64,000 bases of DNA from Oceanospirillum linum. GTDB taxonomy: Bacteria; Pseudomonadota; Gammaproteobacteria; Pseudomonadales; Halomonadaceae. Shown here one piece after another: positions 17,513 to 27,308 of the stretch; within the stretch, counting starts at the first letter, position 1; each line of letters starts with the position of its first letter. The stretch is from the NCBI RefSeq assembly GCF_001995095.2, contig NZ_MTSD02000004.1, positions 1-64,000 on the forward strand, given 5' to 3'. The notes under the pieces are model-generated. The model had not been told where the DNA came from. It ran no database searches and worked only from the letters and a program-made list of their open reading frames with translations. The position numbers were made by a program, and so were the translations under genes.

Positions 17513-18590
17513 TTAACTTTCAGGATAAGGCGGTGAGCGCCACTTTGAAGGTGAGTATCCTGTCCAGCGTTTAAAGGCGCGACAGAAGGCCGCCGTTTCC
17601 GAAAAACCTACCCGCTCACTCACTTCGTTGATGGAGAGATGTTCAGACCGAAGTAGCTTAATCGCAAACTCTTTGCGTAACTGCTCCTTAAGCTCCCGTA
17701 ATGAGGTCCCTTCTTCTGTCAGTTTCCGGCGCAGGGTTCTGGGGGCGATATGCAGTTTATCGCTGACCTGCTCCAGATTTGGCAGTTGATCAAAGTCAAA
17801 CTGCTGGAGCAGCATCCTGATCCGTGTCTGCAGGCGTGTATCCTGATCCGGTCGGTGCAGAATCATGGCCGGTGATTGTTTCAGAAAGCCTTTCAGCTCC
17901 TCTTCACTACGCACGATCGGCAGTTGCAGATAACGGGGGTGAAGGTAAAACCCGCAGCAGGGGGCGGTGAACTCCAGGGTTCCTGTGTACATCGCCGGGT
18001 ACTCCTGCCGGTGGGCCGGAGGCGGGTAGGCAAAGCATGTCCGGCTGAAGGGGATCTGCTGTCCGGTCAGCCAGCTGGAAAAGCGCTGCCACATGAGAAG
18101 AAGAAACTCCTGCAACAGGTGATGGGGATCCCCATCGCTCCCCAACAGCTGTAGCCGGTAGAAGACCTGTGTCTGACCGGAATCCGTTACCTGTGCACTC
18201 TCCAGGCCGATATCGAGATGGGGGTAAACGGTACTGTAGAAACGGGCACTCTGCCTCAGCATTCCCCCCCAGGGTTTTCGCCTGTTGTGCCAGCTCCGCC
18301 ATCAGGGCAAAAATCCCCTTTCTGCAGGGAGCCGGAGCTAACCCCATAAACTCATCCCGGGTCTCCCGCCAGACCGCCTTGATCAGATTGCTCAGCTGCT
18401 GCTCGGTGATCAGTTGATCCGGCTTCTGATACCAGTGCAACGGAATTCCGGCCTGCCGGAGTAATGTGGGCACTGTAACCCCCTGCGCCAGAGCACCGGT
18501 GATACAGGCGTGAATGTAGTGGTTGGCAATATAAGCCTTGTCTGTTGAGGCCGGCTTTGTGGCAGCCGGTAACCTTGTGGCAGAGGGCAT
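17513..18590 (-). pseudogene. AraC-family regulator, frameshifted in a G run
   Basis: Two overlapping minus-strand frames make one AraC regulator. The first (from 18590) gives the N-terminal arabinose-binding-like domain up to LAQQAKTLGG. The second, from GGMLRQSARFYSTVYPH on, gives the rest of that domain and the double helix-turn-helix (RTLRRKLTEEG and NEVSERVGFSETAAFCRAFK). They join at seven C (18264-18270; seven G on the coding strand). Six G would restore the frame, giving about 358 residues, the usual length. It is divergent from the acyl-CoA dehydrogenase operon and so probably controls it. If the extra G is real the gene is broken; read error or slippage are alternatives. Confidence 0.8.
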
Positions 18591-18827
18591 GCTGTTGATG
18601 TCTTATTATTGTTTTTAAGAAAGATGTGCCCCAACGCTATTACATTCCCGACCTAAGATCCAGCTGTCTGTCTGACGGAATCGATCGCCTGGCCGTTTTG
18701 ATCAATTAAATCGACCGGGTTCATCATTCTGCGCCCAAAAGATAACCGATTAAATGGCCTTTGTTATCAATCGCGTTAGACAACAAGATTCAATACTGCA
18801 GTAAGACAGCCGGTGAGTATCGACACT

Positions 18828-20006
18828 ATGAATACATCTGTTTCTTCTCAACGTTCTTTATCAGCCTCTGTTTATGGGGATGATGCCCCGCTCTTTGCTG
18901 AGATGGTTCAACGCTTTCTGCAACAGGAGGTTGAACCCTACTTTGAGCAGTGGGAGGCGGCGCATCAGGTTCCGCGCTCCCTTTGGAACACCTTTGGTGA
19001 AGCGGGCTTGTTGGGGGTTGATCTGCCGGAGGTCTATGGTGGAGCCGGTACAGATTTCCCCATCAGCCAGCTGGTGTGTGAAACGATCTCCCGCTATGGC
19101 TACGGTGGTGTCGCTAGTGGCTATAACATCCATGCCAATATTGTGATGCCCTATCTTCTTCATATCGGCTCTGAAGCCCAGAAGCAGTATTGGTTGCCGA
19201 AAATGGCTTCCGGTGAGGTGCTGGGGGCTATCGCGATGACCGAGCCCGGTGCCGGTAGTGATCTGGCTGCCCTCAGAACCCGTGCTGAGAAGGTATCCGG
19301 TGGCTGGAAGATAAATGGCTCCAAGATCTTTATCACCAATGGTCTGCTGGCGGATATGGTGATCGTGTGTGCAAAAACAGATCCTCAGGCCGGTGCCAAA
19401 GGGGTCTCTCTCTTTCTGGTGGATACCCGCCTGCCGGGTTTTTCACGGGGTAAGGGGATCCATAAGATCGGCCAGCACTCCAGCGATACCGCTGAACTGT
19501 TCTTTGAAGAGCTGATCGTACCGGAAGATGCCTTGCTGGGTGAGCTGAACAAGGGCTTCACCTACCTGATGCAGGAGCTGCCCCGAGAGCGTCTTGGGGT
19601 CGCATCTCAGGCATTGGGGGCGATGGAAGGGGCGCTGCAGCTGACCCTGGATTATGTGCAGGAACGAAAAGCCTTTGGGCAGCGCATTGCCGATTTTCAG
19701 AACACCCGCTTCAAACTGGCGGAGGTGAACGCGCAGGTTGAGTTGGGCCGGGCTTACTTTAACCAGTGTATGCAGCGCTACAGTGAAGGGAGGATGAGTG
19801 CGACGGATGCTGCGATCCTCAAGCTGCAGCTCAGTGAGATGCAGTGTAAAACCATCGATGAGTGCCTGCAGCTGTTCGGTGGCTATGGCTACACCACAGA
19901 ATATCCCATCTCCCGTTTCTATGTGGATGCCCGTATCCAAACGATTTATGCCGGTACCTCTGAAATTATGAAAGAGGTAATCGCCCGCTCGCTATTGGGT
20001 AAGTAA
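18828..20006 (+). CDS. acyl-CoA dehydrogenase
   Basis: An FAD enzyme that makes the 2,3 double bond in acyl-CoA and passes electrons to ETF. About 392 residues, standard for the short soluble family. Signature 1 is AMTEPGAGSDLAAL near 130 and signature 2 lies in QLFGGYGYTTEYPISRFYVD near 350. The catalytic base is the glutamate in IYAGTSEIMKEVIARS close to the C-terminus (TSEI), as in short- and branched-chain enzymes. A GTG five codons upstream (18813) is also in frame; I prefer the ATG because GGTGAG precedes it by about ten bases. It heads an operon with the thiolase and FadN-type genes. Confidence 0.9.
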   Translation: MNTSVSSQRSLSASVYGDDAPLFAEMVQRFLQQEVEPYFEQWEAAHQVPRSLWNTFGEAGLLGVDLPEVYGGAGTDFPISQLVCETISRYGYGGVASGYNIHANIVMPYLLHIGSEAQKQYWLPKMASGEVLGAIAMTEPGAGSDLAALRTRAEKVSGGWKINGSKIFITNGLLADMVIVCAKTDPQAGAKGVSLFLVDTRLPGFSRGKGIHKIGQHSSDTAELFFEELIVPEDALLGELNKGFTYLMQELPRERLGVASQALGAMEGALQLTLDYVQERKAFGQRIADFQNTRFKLAEVNAQVELGRAYFNQCMQRYSEGRMSATDAAILKLQLSEMQCKTIDECLQLFGGYGYTTEYPISRFYVDARIQTIYAGTSEIMKEVIARSLLGK

Positions 20007-20090
20007 GAGCGGGCGGTATGTGCGCTATGCAACCGGAAACAGTAATAATCAAAAATCCAACCAGAAAACAATAAACAAAAGGATTCTGCT

Positions 20091-21296
20091 ATGTCTGCAA
20101 TCGATCTGTCTCAGGTCGTGATTCTTGACGGTGCCCGTACTGGGATAGGACGTTTTGGTGGCTCTCTGAGTTCGTTCTCTCCGGCGGAGCTGGGAACCTT
20201 CGTCGCGAAAGAGGCGATTCAACGGGCTGGGGTGCCTGCATCGGATATCGACCACGCTGTCTTTGGTCATATTATCACCACGGCCCCTCAGGATGTGTAC
20301 CTGGCCCGGCATATCGCTTTGAACTCAGGTCTGCCGGTGGCGTCTGCGGCTTTGAATGTGAATCGTCTCTGTGGCTCTTCAGTGCAGTCCCTGATCTCCG
20401 CAGCCCAGATGATAGCGGCGGGTGATAGTCGCATCGCACTGGCCGGTGGTGCAGAGAGTATGAGCCAGGGGGCGTATCTGCTGCCCAATATGCGCTTTGG
20501 TCAGCGTATGGGGGATGGCAAAACCCTGGATATGACGCTGGATATTCTCAGCGACCCCTTTGATAGCGGTCATATGGGAATGACCGCAGAAAAGATTGCC
20601 GATCGTTACGGTTACCGTCGCCAGCAACTGGATGCTTTTGCATTGACCAGCCACCAGAGAGCGGCCCGGGGTATCCGCGAGGGGCGGTTTGCGTCCCAGA
20701 TCGTGCCGGTTGAGATCAGAAAGCGCGGGCAAACTCAGCTTTTTGCAGCGGATGAACATGTGCGGGCAGATATCACGGCAGAAGACCTGGCGCGTCTGAA
20801 GCCTGCCTTTAAAAAAGAGGGATTGGTAACGGCTGGAAACGCTTCCGGTATCAATGATGGTGCCGCTGCAATGGTGTTGACCTCCGCACAGGAAGCCGCG
20901 AAACGGGGGCTGAAGCCCCGGGCTCGCTTTGTGAGCTATGCCTTTGCCGGTGTTGAACCTGATCTGATGGGGTTGGGGCCGATCCCTGCGGTGAAGCGGG
21001 CACTGGAGAATGCGGGCTTAACCGTCGCAGATCTGGATGTGATCGAGTCCAACGAAGCCTTTGCGGCCCAGGCGATGGCGGTAACGGAAACCCTGGGCCT
21101 GGATCCTGCCAAGGTGAACCCAAATGGTGGGGCGGTGGCCCATGGTCATCCGGTGGGGGCAACCGGTTCAATCATTACTCTGAAAGCCCTCTATGAGCTG
21201 GAGCGGACCGGTGGTCGCTACGGCCTGATGACCATGTGTATTGGTGGAGGACAGGGTGTCGCTCTGATCATTGAAAACCTGAAGGAGTGTCGCTGA
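20091..21296 (+). CDS. acetyl-CoA acyltransferase / beta-ketothiolase (BktB-like)
   Basis: A thiolase of 401 residues that splits 3-ketoacyl-CoA with CoA. The nucleophile cysteine is in [10 protein letters not shown] near residue 93, the histidine in [15 protein letters not shown] near 350 and the second cysteine in [10 protein letters not shown] near 385. The sequence [13 protein letters not shown] and overall layout resemble BktB/PhaA thiolases as much as FadA, so chain-length preference is open. AAGGATT precedes the ATG. The stop TGA overlaps the next ATG (ATGA), so the two are translationally coupled. Confidence 0.9.
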   Translation: MSAIDLSQVVILDGARTGIGRFGGSLSSFSPAELGTFVAKEAIQRAGVPASDIDHAVFGHIITTAPQDVYLARHIALNSGLPVASAALNVNRLCGSSVQSLISAAQMIAAGDSRIALAGGAESMSQGAYLLPNMRFGQRMGDGKTLDMTLDILSDPFDSGHMGMTAEKIADRYGYRRQQLDAFALTSHQRAARGIREGRFASQIVPVEIRKRGQTQLFAADEHVRADITAEDLARLKPAFKKEGLVTAGNASGINDGAAAMVLTSAQEAAKRGLKPRARFVSYAFAGVEPDLMGLGPIPAVKRALENAGLTVADLDVIESNEAFAAQAMAVTETLGLDPAKVNPNGGAVAHGHPVGATGSIITLKALYELERTGGRYGLMTMCIGGGQGVALIIENLKECR

Positions 21297-23605
21297 TGAC
21301 TGATACGCAAATCAGGAGGGTTGCCGTAATCGGTGCCGGTGTTATGGGGGCAGGGATTGCGGCTCAGGCGGCTAATGCCGGTGCTCAGGTACTGCTGTTG
21401 GACCGACCATCTGAGGGTGACTCTTTTGCTGAGCGTAACCTGATTGCCGCTGGCGCATTGGAGCGAATGATCAAAGATGGCTCCCGGGGGGCTCTGATGT
21501 CTTCCGGCGTGGCTGATCGTATCACGGTGGGCAATACAGAAGATCATTTTTCAGAGCTGGCTGGACAGGACTGGATTGTGGAAGCGATTGTCGAGCGACT
21601 GGATGTTAAACGGGCCCTGTATCAAAGAATTGATCAGGTTCGCTCTGCGCATTGCATGGTTTCTTCGAATACATCCACTCTGCCGTTAAAGCATCTGTTG
21701 GATGGGATGAGTGACGGTTTTCGTCAACACTTTGTGGTGACACACTTCTTTAATCCACCGCGCTATATGCGACTGGTCGAGTTTGTTTCTACTGATGAGA
21801 CTTCACCGGAAGGGTTGGCAGCACTCAAAGCTTTCAACGATAAAGGGATGGGGAAAACTCTGATCACCTGCGCGGATCGCCCGGGATTTATCGCTAATCG
21901 CCTGGGTGTCTACTGGATGCAGGTGGCGTTACAGGAAGCAGTCTCACTTGAATTAGACGTTCAGCAGGCTGATCAGGTCATGCAGCTTTGTGGTTTCCCC
22001 AGAACGGGCGTTTTTGGCCTCTGGGATCTGTGTGGCATTGATCTGATGCCGGAGGTTACTGCAAGTCTTAGTCGCCTGCTGCCGGAAGAAGATGCCTTCC
22101 AGCGATACGCCCGTTCACCGGAGCTTATCAGCACCATGATCGAAAAAGGCTGGCACGGCCGCAAAGGCAAGGTCTTGCAGGGTTTCTACCGTCAGAGCAT
22201 AAATGATCAGGGGTTGAAGCAGCGCCATCAGCTTAACTTGATGACCCTTGAGTATCAGATGCTGTCTGACAAGACGGACTGGCCCAGTCTGCAATTGAAG
22301 AAAGGTGATCTTTCCGCGCTGGTGCAGACAGATGATAAAGGTGGTGAATATGCCCGCCGGGTGTTGAGTCGTGTCATCGCCTATGCTGCCAGCCTTCTGC
22401 CGGACGTCGCCGAAGATATCGACGCAATCGATACCGCTATGCGCTTGGGCTACAACTGGCGATTTGGGCCTTTTGAACTAAGAGACCGAATCGGTGCATC
22501 AACCTTTGATGCGCTGCTTCATGAGGAACAGAACCGCGATCCGATGGCTTTTGCCAAAACTGCACCTTGGCTGCAACAGGCGTCAGCAGGAGATAAACCC
22601 GGTTACTGCCAGATTGACGGAGTGACTCATCAGCTGACTTTAACCGAGGGGTATCAGCCCATTCGCCGGGCTGAAGGTATTGTGCTCTGGTCTGATCTGA
22701 CCCAGGGACAGCCGTTGATAGAAGGCCAGTTCAGTCGCCTCTGGCAGCTGGATGATGAGCTGCTTTGCTTCGAGCTTTCCGCCCGGATTAATACGCTCAA
22801 CACCACTTTGCTGGGTGAGTTGGACGTTGCTTTGGACAAGGCTATTGCTGGTCATCAGGCGCTTCTGATTGCCAGTAGTGGTTCTGTCTTTGCTGCCGGG
22901 GCTGATCTTAAAGAGTTTATGCAATTGAGGGATAGCGGGGGGCTTGAGGATTATATTCGCTATGGACAGCGGTTATTTCAGAGAATTGAGGCTGCTCCGG
23001 TTCCCGTTGTCGCTGCAGTTTCCGGAAAAGCTCTGGGTGGCGGTGTAGAGCTGTTGATGCACTGTCATTATGTGCAGCTTGCTGCAGAGGCTCAATTGGG
23101 TCTGGTCGAAGCACAGGTTGGTATTGTGCCTGGCTGGGGGGGATGTAAAAAAATGCTGAAGCATACGGCAGCACTTTATGGCCGTGAGCGGGCCGTAGAA
23201 ACAACATTCAATACGCTTAAGTCGGCACAGGTCAGTCATTCAGCCTTTGAGGCCATAAGGATGGGGCTGGTTGCAGACCGGAGTGCTGTCAGCATGAATC
23301 CAGACCGGTTGCTGGGTGATGCCATTACCGTGACCCGATCCCTAACCGGTAAAAGACAGGTCGCTGTTGGTGCTGATCCTCGGCCATTAATACCCTGGCA
23401 ACCCGACGCTCCGTTGGCGGATGGCAGCTATCAGTCAACCCTGGAACAGGCACTGTTGTCCCTGTTGAATAGCGCTGACGCAGAGGGATGGTATGACGCT
23501 TTTGATCAACGGGAGCTGGCTACCGATCAGGACCTGGCCCAGCACGCCGCTTGCGTTGCCCGGATGAAGCACCTGCTGGAAACCGGCAAGCCGCTGAAAA
23601 ACTGA
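21296..23605 (+). CDS. bifunctional 3-hydroxyacyl-CoA dehydrogenase / enoyl-CoA hydratase, FadN type
   Basis: The NAD-binding dehydrogenase comes first: AVIGAGVMGAGIAAQAANAG (about residues 9-28) then the FNPPRYMRLVEFV segment. The hydratase comes last, with AAGADLKEF (about 530) for the oxyanion hole and ALGGGVELLMHC, then GLVEAQVGIVPGWGG near 605. This is the reverse of FadB/FadJ, where hydratase leads, and matches Bacillus FadN. GAAGGAG lies 8 bases before the ATG at 21296; a GTG nine bases upstream is in frame but less likely. With the thiolase and dehydrogenase it forms a complete beta-oxidation set. Confidence 0.88.
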   Translation: MTDTQIRRVAVIGAGVMGAGIAAQAANAGAQVLLLDRPSEGDSFAERNLIAAGALERMIKDGSRGALMSSGVADRITVGNTEDHFSELAGQDWIVEAIVERLDVKRALYQRIDQVRSAHCMVSSNTSTLPLKHLLDGMSDGFRQHFVVTHFFNPPRYMRLVEFVSTDETSPEGLAALKAFNDKGMGKTLITCADRPGFIANRLGVYWMQVALQEAVSLELDVQQADQVMQLCGFPRTGVFGLWDLCGIDLMPEVTASLSRLLPEEDAFQRYARSPELISTMIEKGWHGRKGKVLQGFYRQSINDQGLKQRHQLNLMTLEYQMLSDKTDWPSLQLKKGDLSALVQTDDKGGEYARRVLSRVIAYAASLLPDVAEDIDAIDTAMRLGYNWRFGPFELRDRIGASTFDALLHEEQNRDPMAFAKTAPWLQQASAGDKPGYCQIDGVTHQLTLTEGYQPIRRAEGIVLWSDLTQGQPLIEGQFSRLWQLDDELLCFELSARINTLNTTLLGELDVALDKAIAGHQALLIASSGSVFAAGADLKEFMQLRDSGGLEDYIRYGQRLFQRIEAAPVPVVAAVSGKALGGGVELLMHCHYVQLAAEAQLGLVEAQVGIVPGWGGCKKMLKHTAALYGRERAVETTFNTLKSAQVSHSAFEAIRMGLVADRSAVSMNPDRLLGDAITVTRSLTGKRQVAVGADPRPLIPWQPDAPLADGSYQSTLEQALLSLLNSADAEGWYDAFDQRELATDQDLAQHAACVARMKHLLETGKPLKN

Positions 23606-23695
23606 TCTTGCCTGCGGGTACGCCTGGGTTGTGATTTATAGCAGGCACAGTTGTGCGGTATTAAGCAACATTAGGAAGGTTTTATTTAATCATGT

Positions 23696-23732
23696 TGGCC
23701 ATTACGATCAATAATAACGACCGTTATGGCCA
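23696..23732 (+). promoter_or_regulatory. imperfect inverted repeat upstream of the acyl-CoA synthetase gene
   Basis: TGGCCATTACG (23696-23706) and CGTTATGGCCA (23722-23732) are complementary in 10 of 11 positions around a 15-base AT-rich centre. There is no T run, so it is more likely an operator than a terminator. It lies about 107 bp before the ATG at 23839. Confidence 0.4.
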
Positions 23733-23838
23733 TTGCTAGCAGTTTGCAGGCGTTATTAACTAGGTGGCGCCTGTTCTTTAAAACTCAACTCTTAATAAAA
23801 ACAGAACAAAAACAAAAATCTTAGAAGAGAGGTGTCGT

Positions 23839-25428
23839 ATGACGACAATGGATATGGCTCAAGTGATTTCTCAGGCTACCCGTAACACTTTAGGTTCAGG
23901 CCTGGAGCGCTCGGCCCGCCGCAATAACAATAAAGTTGCCCTGCAGTATGCGGACAGATACTGGACCTTTGCTGAATTAAATCTGGCGGCGAACCGAGTC
24001 GCTAATCAGCTGATCCGTTCTGGTCTGCAAAAAGGTGACCGCGTGGCAGCCTATGGTAAAAATTCAGATGCTTATCTGCTGCTTTTTCTTGCCTGTGCTA
24101 AAGCAGGGTTGATCCATGTACCCGTGAATTTTGCTCTGGTCAAGGATGAGCTGCTCTATATCCTGAACCAGTCCGGCGCAAAAGCGCTTTTCTCTGACTC
24201 CAGCCTTAAAGCCCATATTGATGAAGTATATGATCAGGCAGGACTGGCTCTGCACGGTAGTCTGCATGGGGCTGATCCTGCGGCAGGTTCCGGTGAAAAG
24301 CTGGATATTCTGACCATGGCTTTGGATTCCTCCGGGAACGACACCACTCCGGATCTTGAGTTGAGTGATGATGACGTGGTGCAGATTCTCTATACTTCCG
24401 GCACGACCTCTGACCCTAAAGGGGCTATGCATACCCACCGCTCTTTGATGTCGGAATATAACAGCTGTATCAATCACCTTGATCTCTCATCGGATGATCG
24501 TGGCCTTGCCGCGCTGCCGCTTTACCACTCTGCGCAGATGCATGTCTTCAGTATGCCTGCTTTGCTTCAGGGGTCTTTTTCTTATCTGATCGATACGCCT
24601 ACACCGGATCAGATCCTGCGCTTGCTGAAAGAGGAAAAACTAAACAGCTTTTTTGCGCCACCCACGGTATGGATCGCTCTGTTACGCCATGACGACTTTG
24701 TGGATGCTGAGCTGCAACATCTGAAGAAGCTTTATTACGGCGCATCTATTATGCCGGAACCGATTGTACACGAGCTGGAGCAGCGTCTGCCTGAGTCTGG
24801 TTTGTACAACTGCTATGGCCAGAGTGAGATCGCCCCTCTGGCAACGGTTCTGACACCTGCGGAGCATAAAGACCGTCCAAGTTCATGTGGACGACCTGTG
24901 TCTTCTGTCTGTACACGGATTGTAGACCCGGTGACCGGTGAGGATTGTGCTCCGGGTCAGCAGGGTGAGCTGGTGCATCAGTCGCCGCACCTGATGGTGG
25001 GGTACTGGAATAAGCCGGAAGAGACGGCGGAGGCCTTTAATAATGGCTGGTTCCACTCCGGGGATCTTGGGATACAGGATGAAGAAGGCTATATCTATAT
25101 TGTTGACCGCATTAAAGATGTGGTGAATACCGGTGGCGTTCTTGTTGCCAGTCGTGATGTGGAAGAAGCGCTCTATACCCACACATCCATTGCTGAGGTG
25201 GCCGTTATCGGGGTGCCGGATGAGAAATGGATCGAGGCAATTGCTGCTGTTGTGGTACTGAAGCCGGGTGTGGAAGTGGATGAAACGATGCTTATCCGAC
25301 ATGCTAAAGAACATCTGGCAGCGTTCAAGGTGCCGAAGCAGGTTCACTTTGTTGACCAGCTGCCGAAGAATACGGCAGGTAAACTGCTGAAGCGCACGTT
25401 ACGCGATCAGTTTGCCCAGACCGCTTAG
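23839..25428 (+). CDS. acyl-CoA synthetase (AMP-forming)
   Basis: An ANL-superfamily ligase, 529 residues, that activates a carboxylic acid to acyl-AMP and then acyl-CoA. Motif A3 is ILYTSGTTSDPKGAMHTHRS near 190, A5 is YNCYGQSE near 325, A7 HSGDLG near 405, A8 DRIKDVVNTGG near 425, and the A10 lysine sits in PKNTAGKLLKR near 515. AGAGAGG precedes the ATG. It follows the fad operon and a possible operator, and is followed by a hairpin and a LivK-like gene. The acid could be a fatty, aromatic or dicarboxylic acid; context favours feeding the upstream oxidation enzymes. Confidence 0.88.
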   Translation: MTTMDMAQVISQATRNTLGSGLERSARRNNNKVALQYADRYWTFAELNLAANRVANQLIRSGLQKGDRVAAYGKNSDAYLLLFLACAKAGLIHVPVNFALVKDELLYILNQSGAKALFSDSSLKAHIDEVYDQAGLALHGSLHGADPAAGSGEKLDILTMALDSSGNDTTPDLELSDDDVVQILYTSGTTSDPKGAMHTHRSLMSEYNSCINHLDLSSDDRGLAALPLYHSAQMHVFSMPALLQGSFSYLIDTPTPDQILRLLKEEKLNSFFAPPTVWIALLRHDDFVDAELQHLKKLYYGASIMPEPIVHELEQRLPESGLYNCYGQSEIAPLATVLTPAEHKDRPSSCGRPVSSVCTRIVDPVTGEDCAPGQQGELVHQSPHLMVGYWNKPEETAEAFNNGWFHSGDLGIQDEEGYIYIVDRIKDVVNTGGVLVASRDVEEALYTHTSIAEVAVIGVPDEKWIEAIAAVVVLKPGVEVDETMLIRHAKEHLAAFKVPKQVHFVDQLPKNTAGKLLKRTLRDQFAQTA

Positions 25429-25450
25429 AAAGGATCGAAGCTTTGCCCGC

Positions 25451-25471
25451 CCTCCCTGTGTAGCAGGGAGG
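25451..25471 (+). other. hairpin between the synthetase and binding-protein genes
   Basis: CCTCCCTG pairs with CAGGGAGG around a 5-base loop. Only GTTGTT follows, so it is a weak terminator or attenuator. Confidence 0.5.
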
Positions 25472-25518
25472 TTGTTACGCAAATGAGTAAAAAAACAAAA
25501 ACAACAAAGGAAGACCTT

Positions 25519-26739
25519 ATGCGTTTAAAACTGAAAAAAATATCTGCTGGCGTACTTTCGGCTTTAGCTTTATCTGCTGGTTCTCATGCCGCTGGAATAT
25601 CAGATAATGAAGTTCGCATTGGTTATATTGCAGATATGTCCGGCACATACAGCCCCCTGGCAGGCCCTAATGGTCTGACCGCTGCCAAAATGGCAATTGC
25701 GGACTTTGGGGGCAAGGTTAACGGAAAGAACATCACGATTGTTGCTGCAGATGATCAGAATAAGCCGGATATCGGTGCCAATAAGGTTCGACAGTGGATC
25801 GATACCAATAATATTGACCTGGTGGCGGGGATGGTTTCTTCGGCGGTAACCATCGCGGTAAATAAAGTTGTGGAGTCAAAAGATAAACTCTCTATTGTGT
25901 CCGGGTCTGCTTCTTCATCGATAACCAATCAGTATTGCACACCGAATTCAGTACACTATGTTTATGATACCTATGCGATGGCCCATGGTACCGGTGAGGC
26001 TGTTGTAAAAGAAGGTGGCGACAGTTGGTTCTTTTTGACCGCTGACTATGCCTTTGGTCATGCGATGGAGGGCGATGTAGCATCCGTTGTTAAAGGTAGT
26101 GGTGGTAAGGTTGTTGGCGCTGTACGACACCCTCTGGCCACCAGCGATTTCTCCTCCTTTATTTTGCAGGCCCAGGCTTCTGGCGCCAAGATTGTTGGTC
26201 TGGCTAATGCGGGTGCCGATACGATTAATGCACTGAAAACGGCGAAAGAGTTCGGTGTTGTGGCGTCGGGTCAGAAATTAGCGGGGCTTCTGGTCTTCCT
26301 GCACGATGTGAAAAGCCTTGGTCTTGAAACCACACAGGGATTACAACTGACCACCGGCTTTTATTGGGACCGAACACCTGAAACGCGCACCTGGTCAAAA
26401 CGTTTCTATAAAGAGACCGGTACCATGCCAACCATGGTACATGCAGGTGTTTATTCTTCAACCATGCACTACTTAAAAGCCGTTGAGAAGACGGGTACGG
26501 ATGACTCCCAAACTGTTTTGAATGAGATGAAGAGTACACCGGTTAATGACTTCTTTGCTACCAACGGTCGTATCCGTGATGACGGGCGTATGATCCACGA
26601 TATGTATCTGGCTGAAGTTAAAAAACCTTCAGAGTCAAAAGGAGAATGGGACCTGTTTAAAATTCTGCGCACCATTCCGGCAGACCAGGCCTTCCGGCCG
26701 TTATCAGAGTCTAAGTGTCATTTAGTAGCTAAAGGCTGA
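25519..26739 (+). CDS. branched-chain amino-acid-type (LivK-like) ABC binding protein
   Basis: A periplasmic binding protein of 406 residues from ATG 25519, which has AAGGAAG seven bases upstream; an in-frame ATG at 25483 lacks that site. Signal peptide: KLKKISAGVLSALALSAGSHA, cleaved before GISDN. The Peripla_BP_6 fold is clear: VRIGYIADMSGTYSPLAG at the mature start and TADYAFGHAMEGDV later. Such proteins bind branched-chain amino acids, amides or aromatic acids. No LivHMGF genes are beside it, so the permease must be elsewhere. It is likely part of the acyl-CoA cluster and may take up its substrate. Confidence 0.85.
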   Translation: MRLKLKKISAGVLSALALSAGSHAAGISDNEVRIGYIADMSGTYSPLAGPNGLTAAKMAIADFGGKVNGKNITIVAADDQNKPDIGANKVRQWIDTNNIDLVAGMVSSAVTIAVNKVVESKDKLSIVSGSASSSITNQYCTPNSVHYVYDTYAMAHGTGEAVVKEGGDSWFFLTADYAFGHAMEGDVASVVKGSGGKVVGAVRHPLATSDFSSFILQAQASGAKIVGLANAGADTINALKTAKEFGVVASGQKLAGLLVFLHDVKSLGLETTQGLQLTTGFYWDRTPETRTWSKRFYKETGTMPTMVHAGVYSSTMHYLKAVEKTGTDDSQTVLNEMKSTPVNDFFATNGRIRDDGRMIHDMYLAEVKKPSESKGEWDLFKILRTIPADQAFRPLSESKCHLVAKG

Positions 26740-26829
26740 GTGCCATGATTCCTTATCCGGTGCTGTAAGGCGATGTTAACTCGTTAGTCCACCTCTTGTT
26801 ATCCGGGCAGAAATGTCCATCTTGATAAA

Positions 26830-26861
26830 GCCCGGCTGCTGATTAGTAGTCGGGCTTTTTT
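26830..26861 (+). terminator. terminator of the acyl-CoA synthetase / binding-protein unit
   Basis: GCCCGGCTGCT (26830-26840) pairs with AGTAGTCGGGC (26845-26855), allowing G-U pairs, followed by TTTTTTCG. It also separates this unit from the convergent Nudix-parA-CHAD operon. Confidence 0.85.
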
Positions 26862-26872
26862 CGCTTTCAGAA

Positions 26873-27298
26873 TCAGAGCAGCTGGTGGGTGATTTTCTTG
26901 GCCAGGGATATATCGCCCAAGTGTTTGGCCAGGTTGCTGGCTTTGATCCATTTCCGGCTGCGTTGGTCATCTTCCGGCCAGTGTTTCAGTTCTTTACGTA
27001 CCTTTAGCGGGTAGAGCGTCAGGTTACGTTTCACCTGTTTGCTGAGGGAGCGGGTGCGGAGACTGAAGCGCTGTTTTCGGCTGGCGCGACCCAGTACACC
27101 GGCTTCTTCATAGGCTTCCAGCTGAGCAACATCCCTATTGCTCAGCTTGCTCTCCGGCTTTCCCGTCGGCACGATCCAGTGCCTGTGTTTGCGGGATGTA
27201 ATCAGGCAGATCTGTAGCCCCTTCTTTTTGTGATAACGAATCGGCAATGCTGCAATTTTTGAACGTCCCTTTTTCTTAGCCATAACGAATCCGGTCAT
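26873..27298 (-). CDS. Nudix-hydrolase-like protein in the CHAD-ParA operon
   Basis: About 141 residues, very basic. GLQICLITSRKHRHWIVPTG opens the Nudix fold and LEAYEEAGVLG carries the second half of the Nudix box (EExGU). In the first half the expected E is L and the R before the first E is L, so metal binding may be altered. The layout resembles the diphosphoinositol polyphosphate / diadenosine polyphosphate (DIPP-like) group, some of which cut polyphosphate. ATG 27298 lies 10 bp after the parA stop with GAAG eight bases before it; ATG 27283 is an alternative. It is the last gene of the four-gene operon. The link to polyphosphate is inference. Confidence 0.65.
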   Translation of the reverse strand: MTGFVMAKKKGRSKIAALPIRYHKKKGLQICLITSRKHRHWIVPTGKPESKLSNRDVAQLEAYEEAGVLGRASRKQRFSLRTRSLSKQVKRNLTLYPLKVRKELKHWPEDDQRSRKWIKASNLAKHLGDISLAKKITHQLL

Positions 27299-27308
27299 TA
27301 AGTGTGCT

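Noticed and set aside
17907-18154. Treating the two AraC-type frames as separate genes
   Set aside because: Each carries only part of one regulator and they join at a homopolymer, so one broken gene is the better reading.
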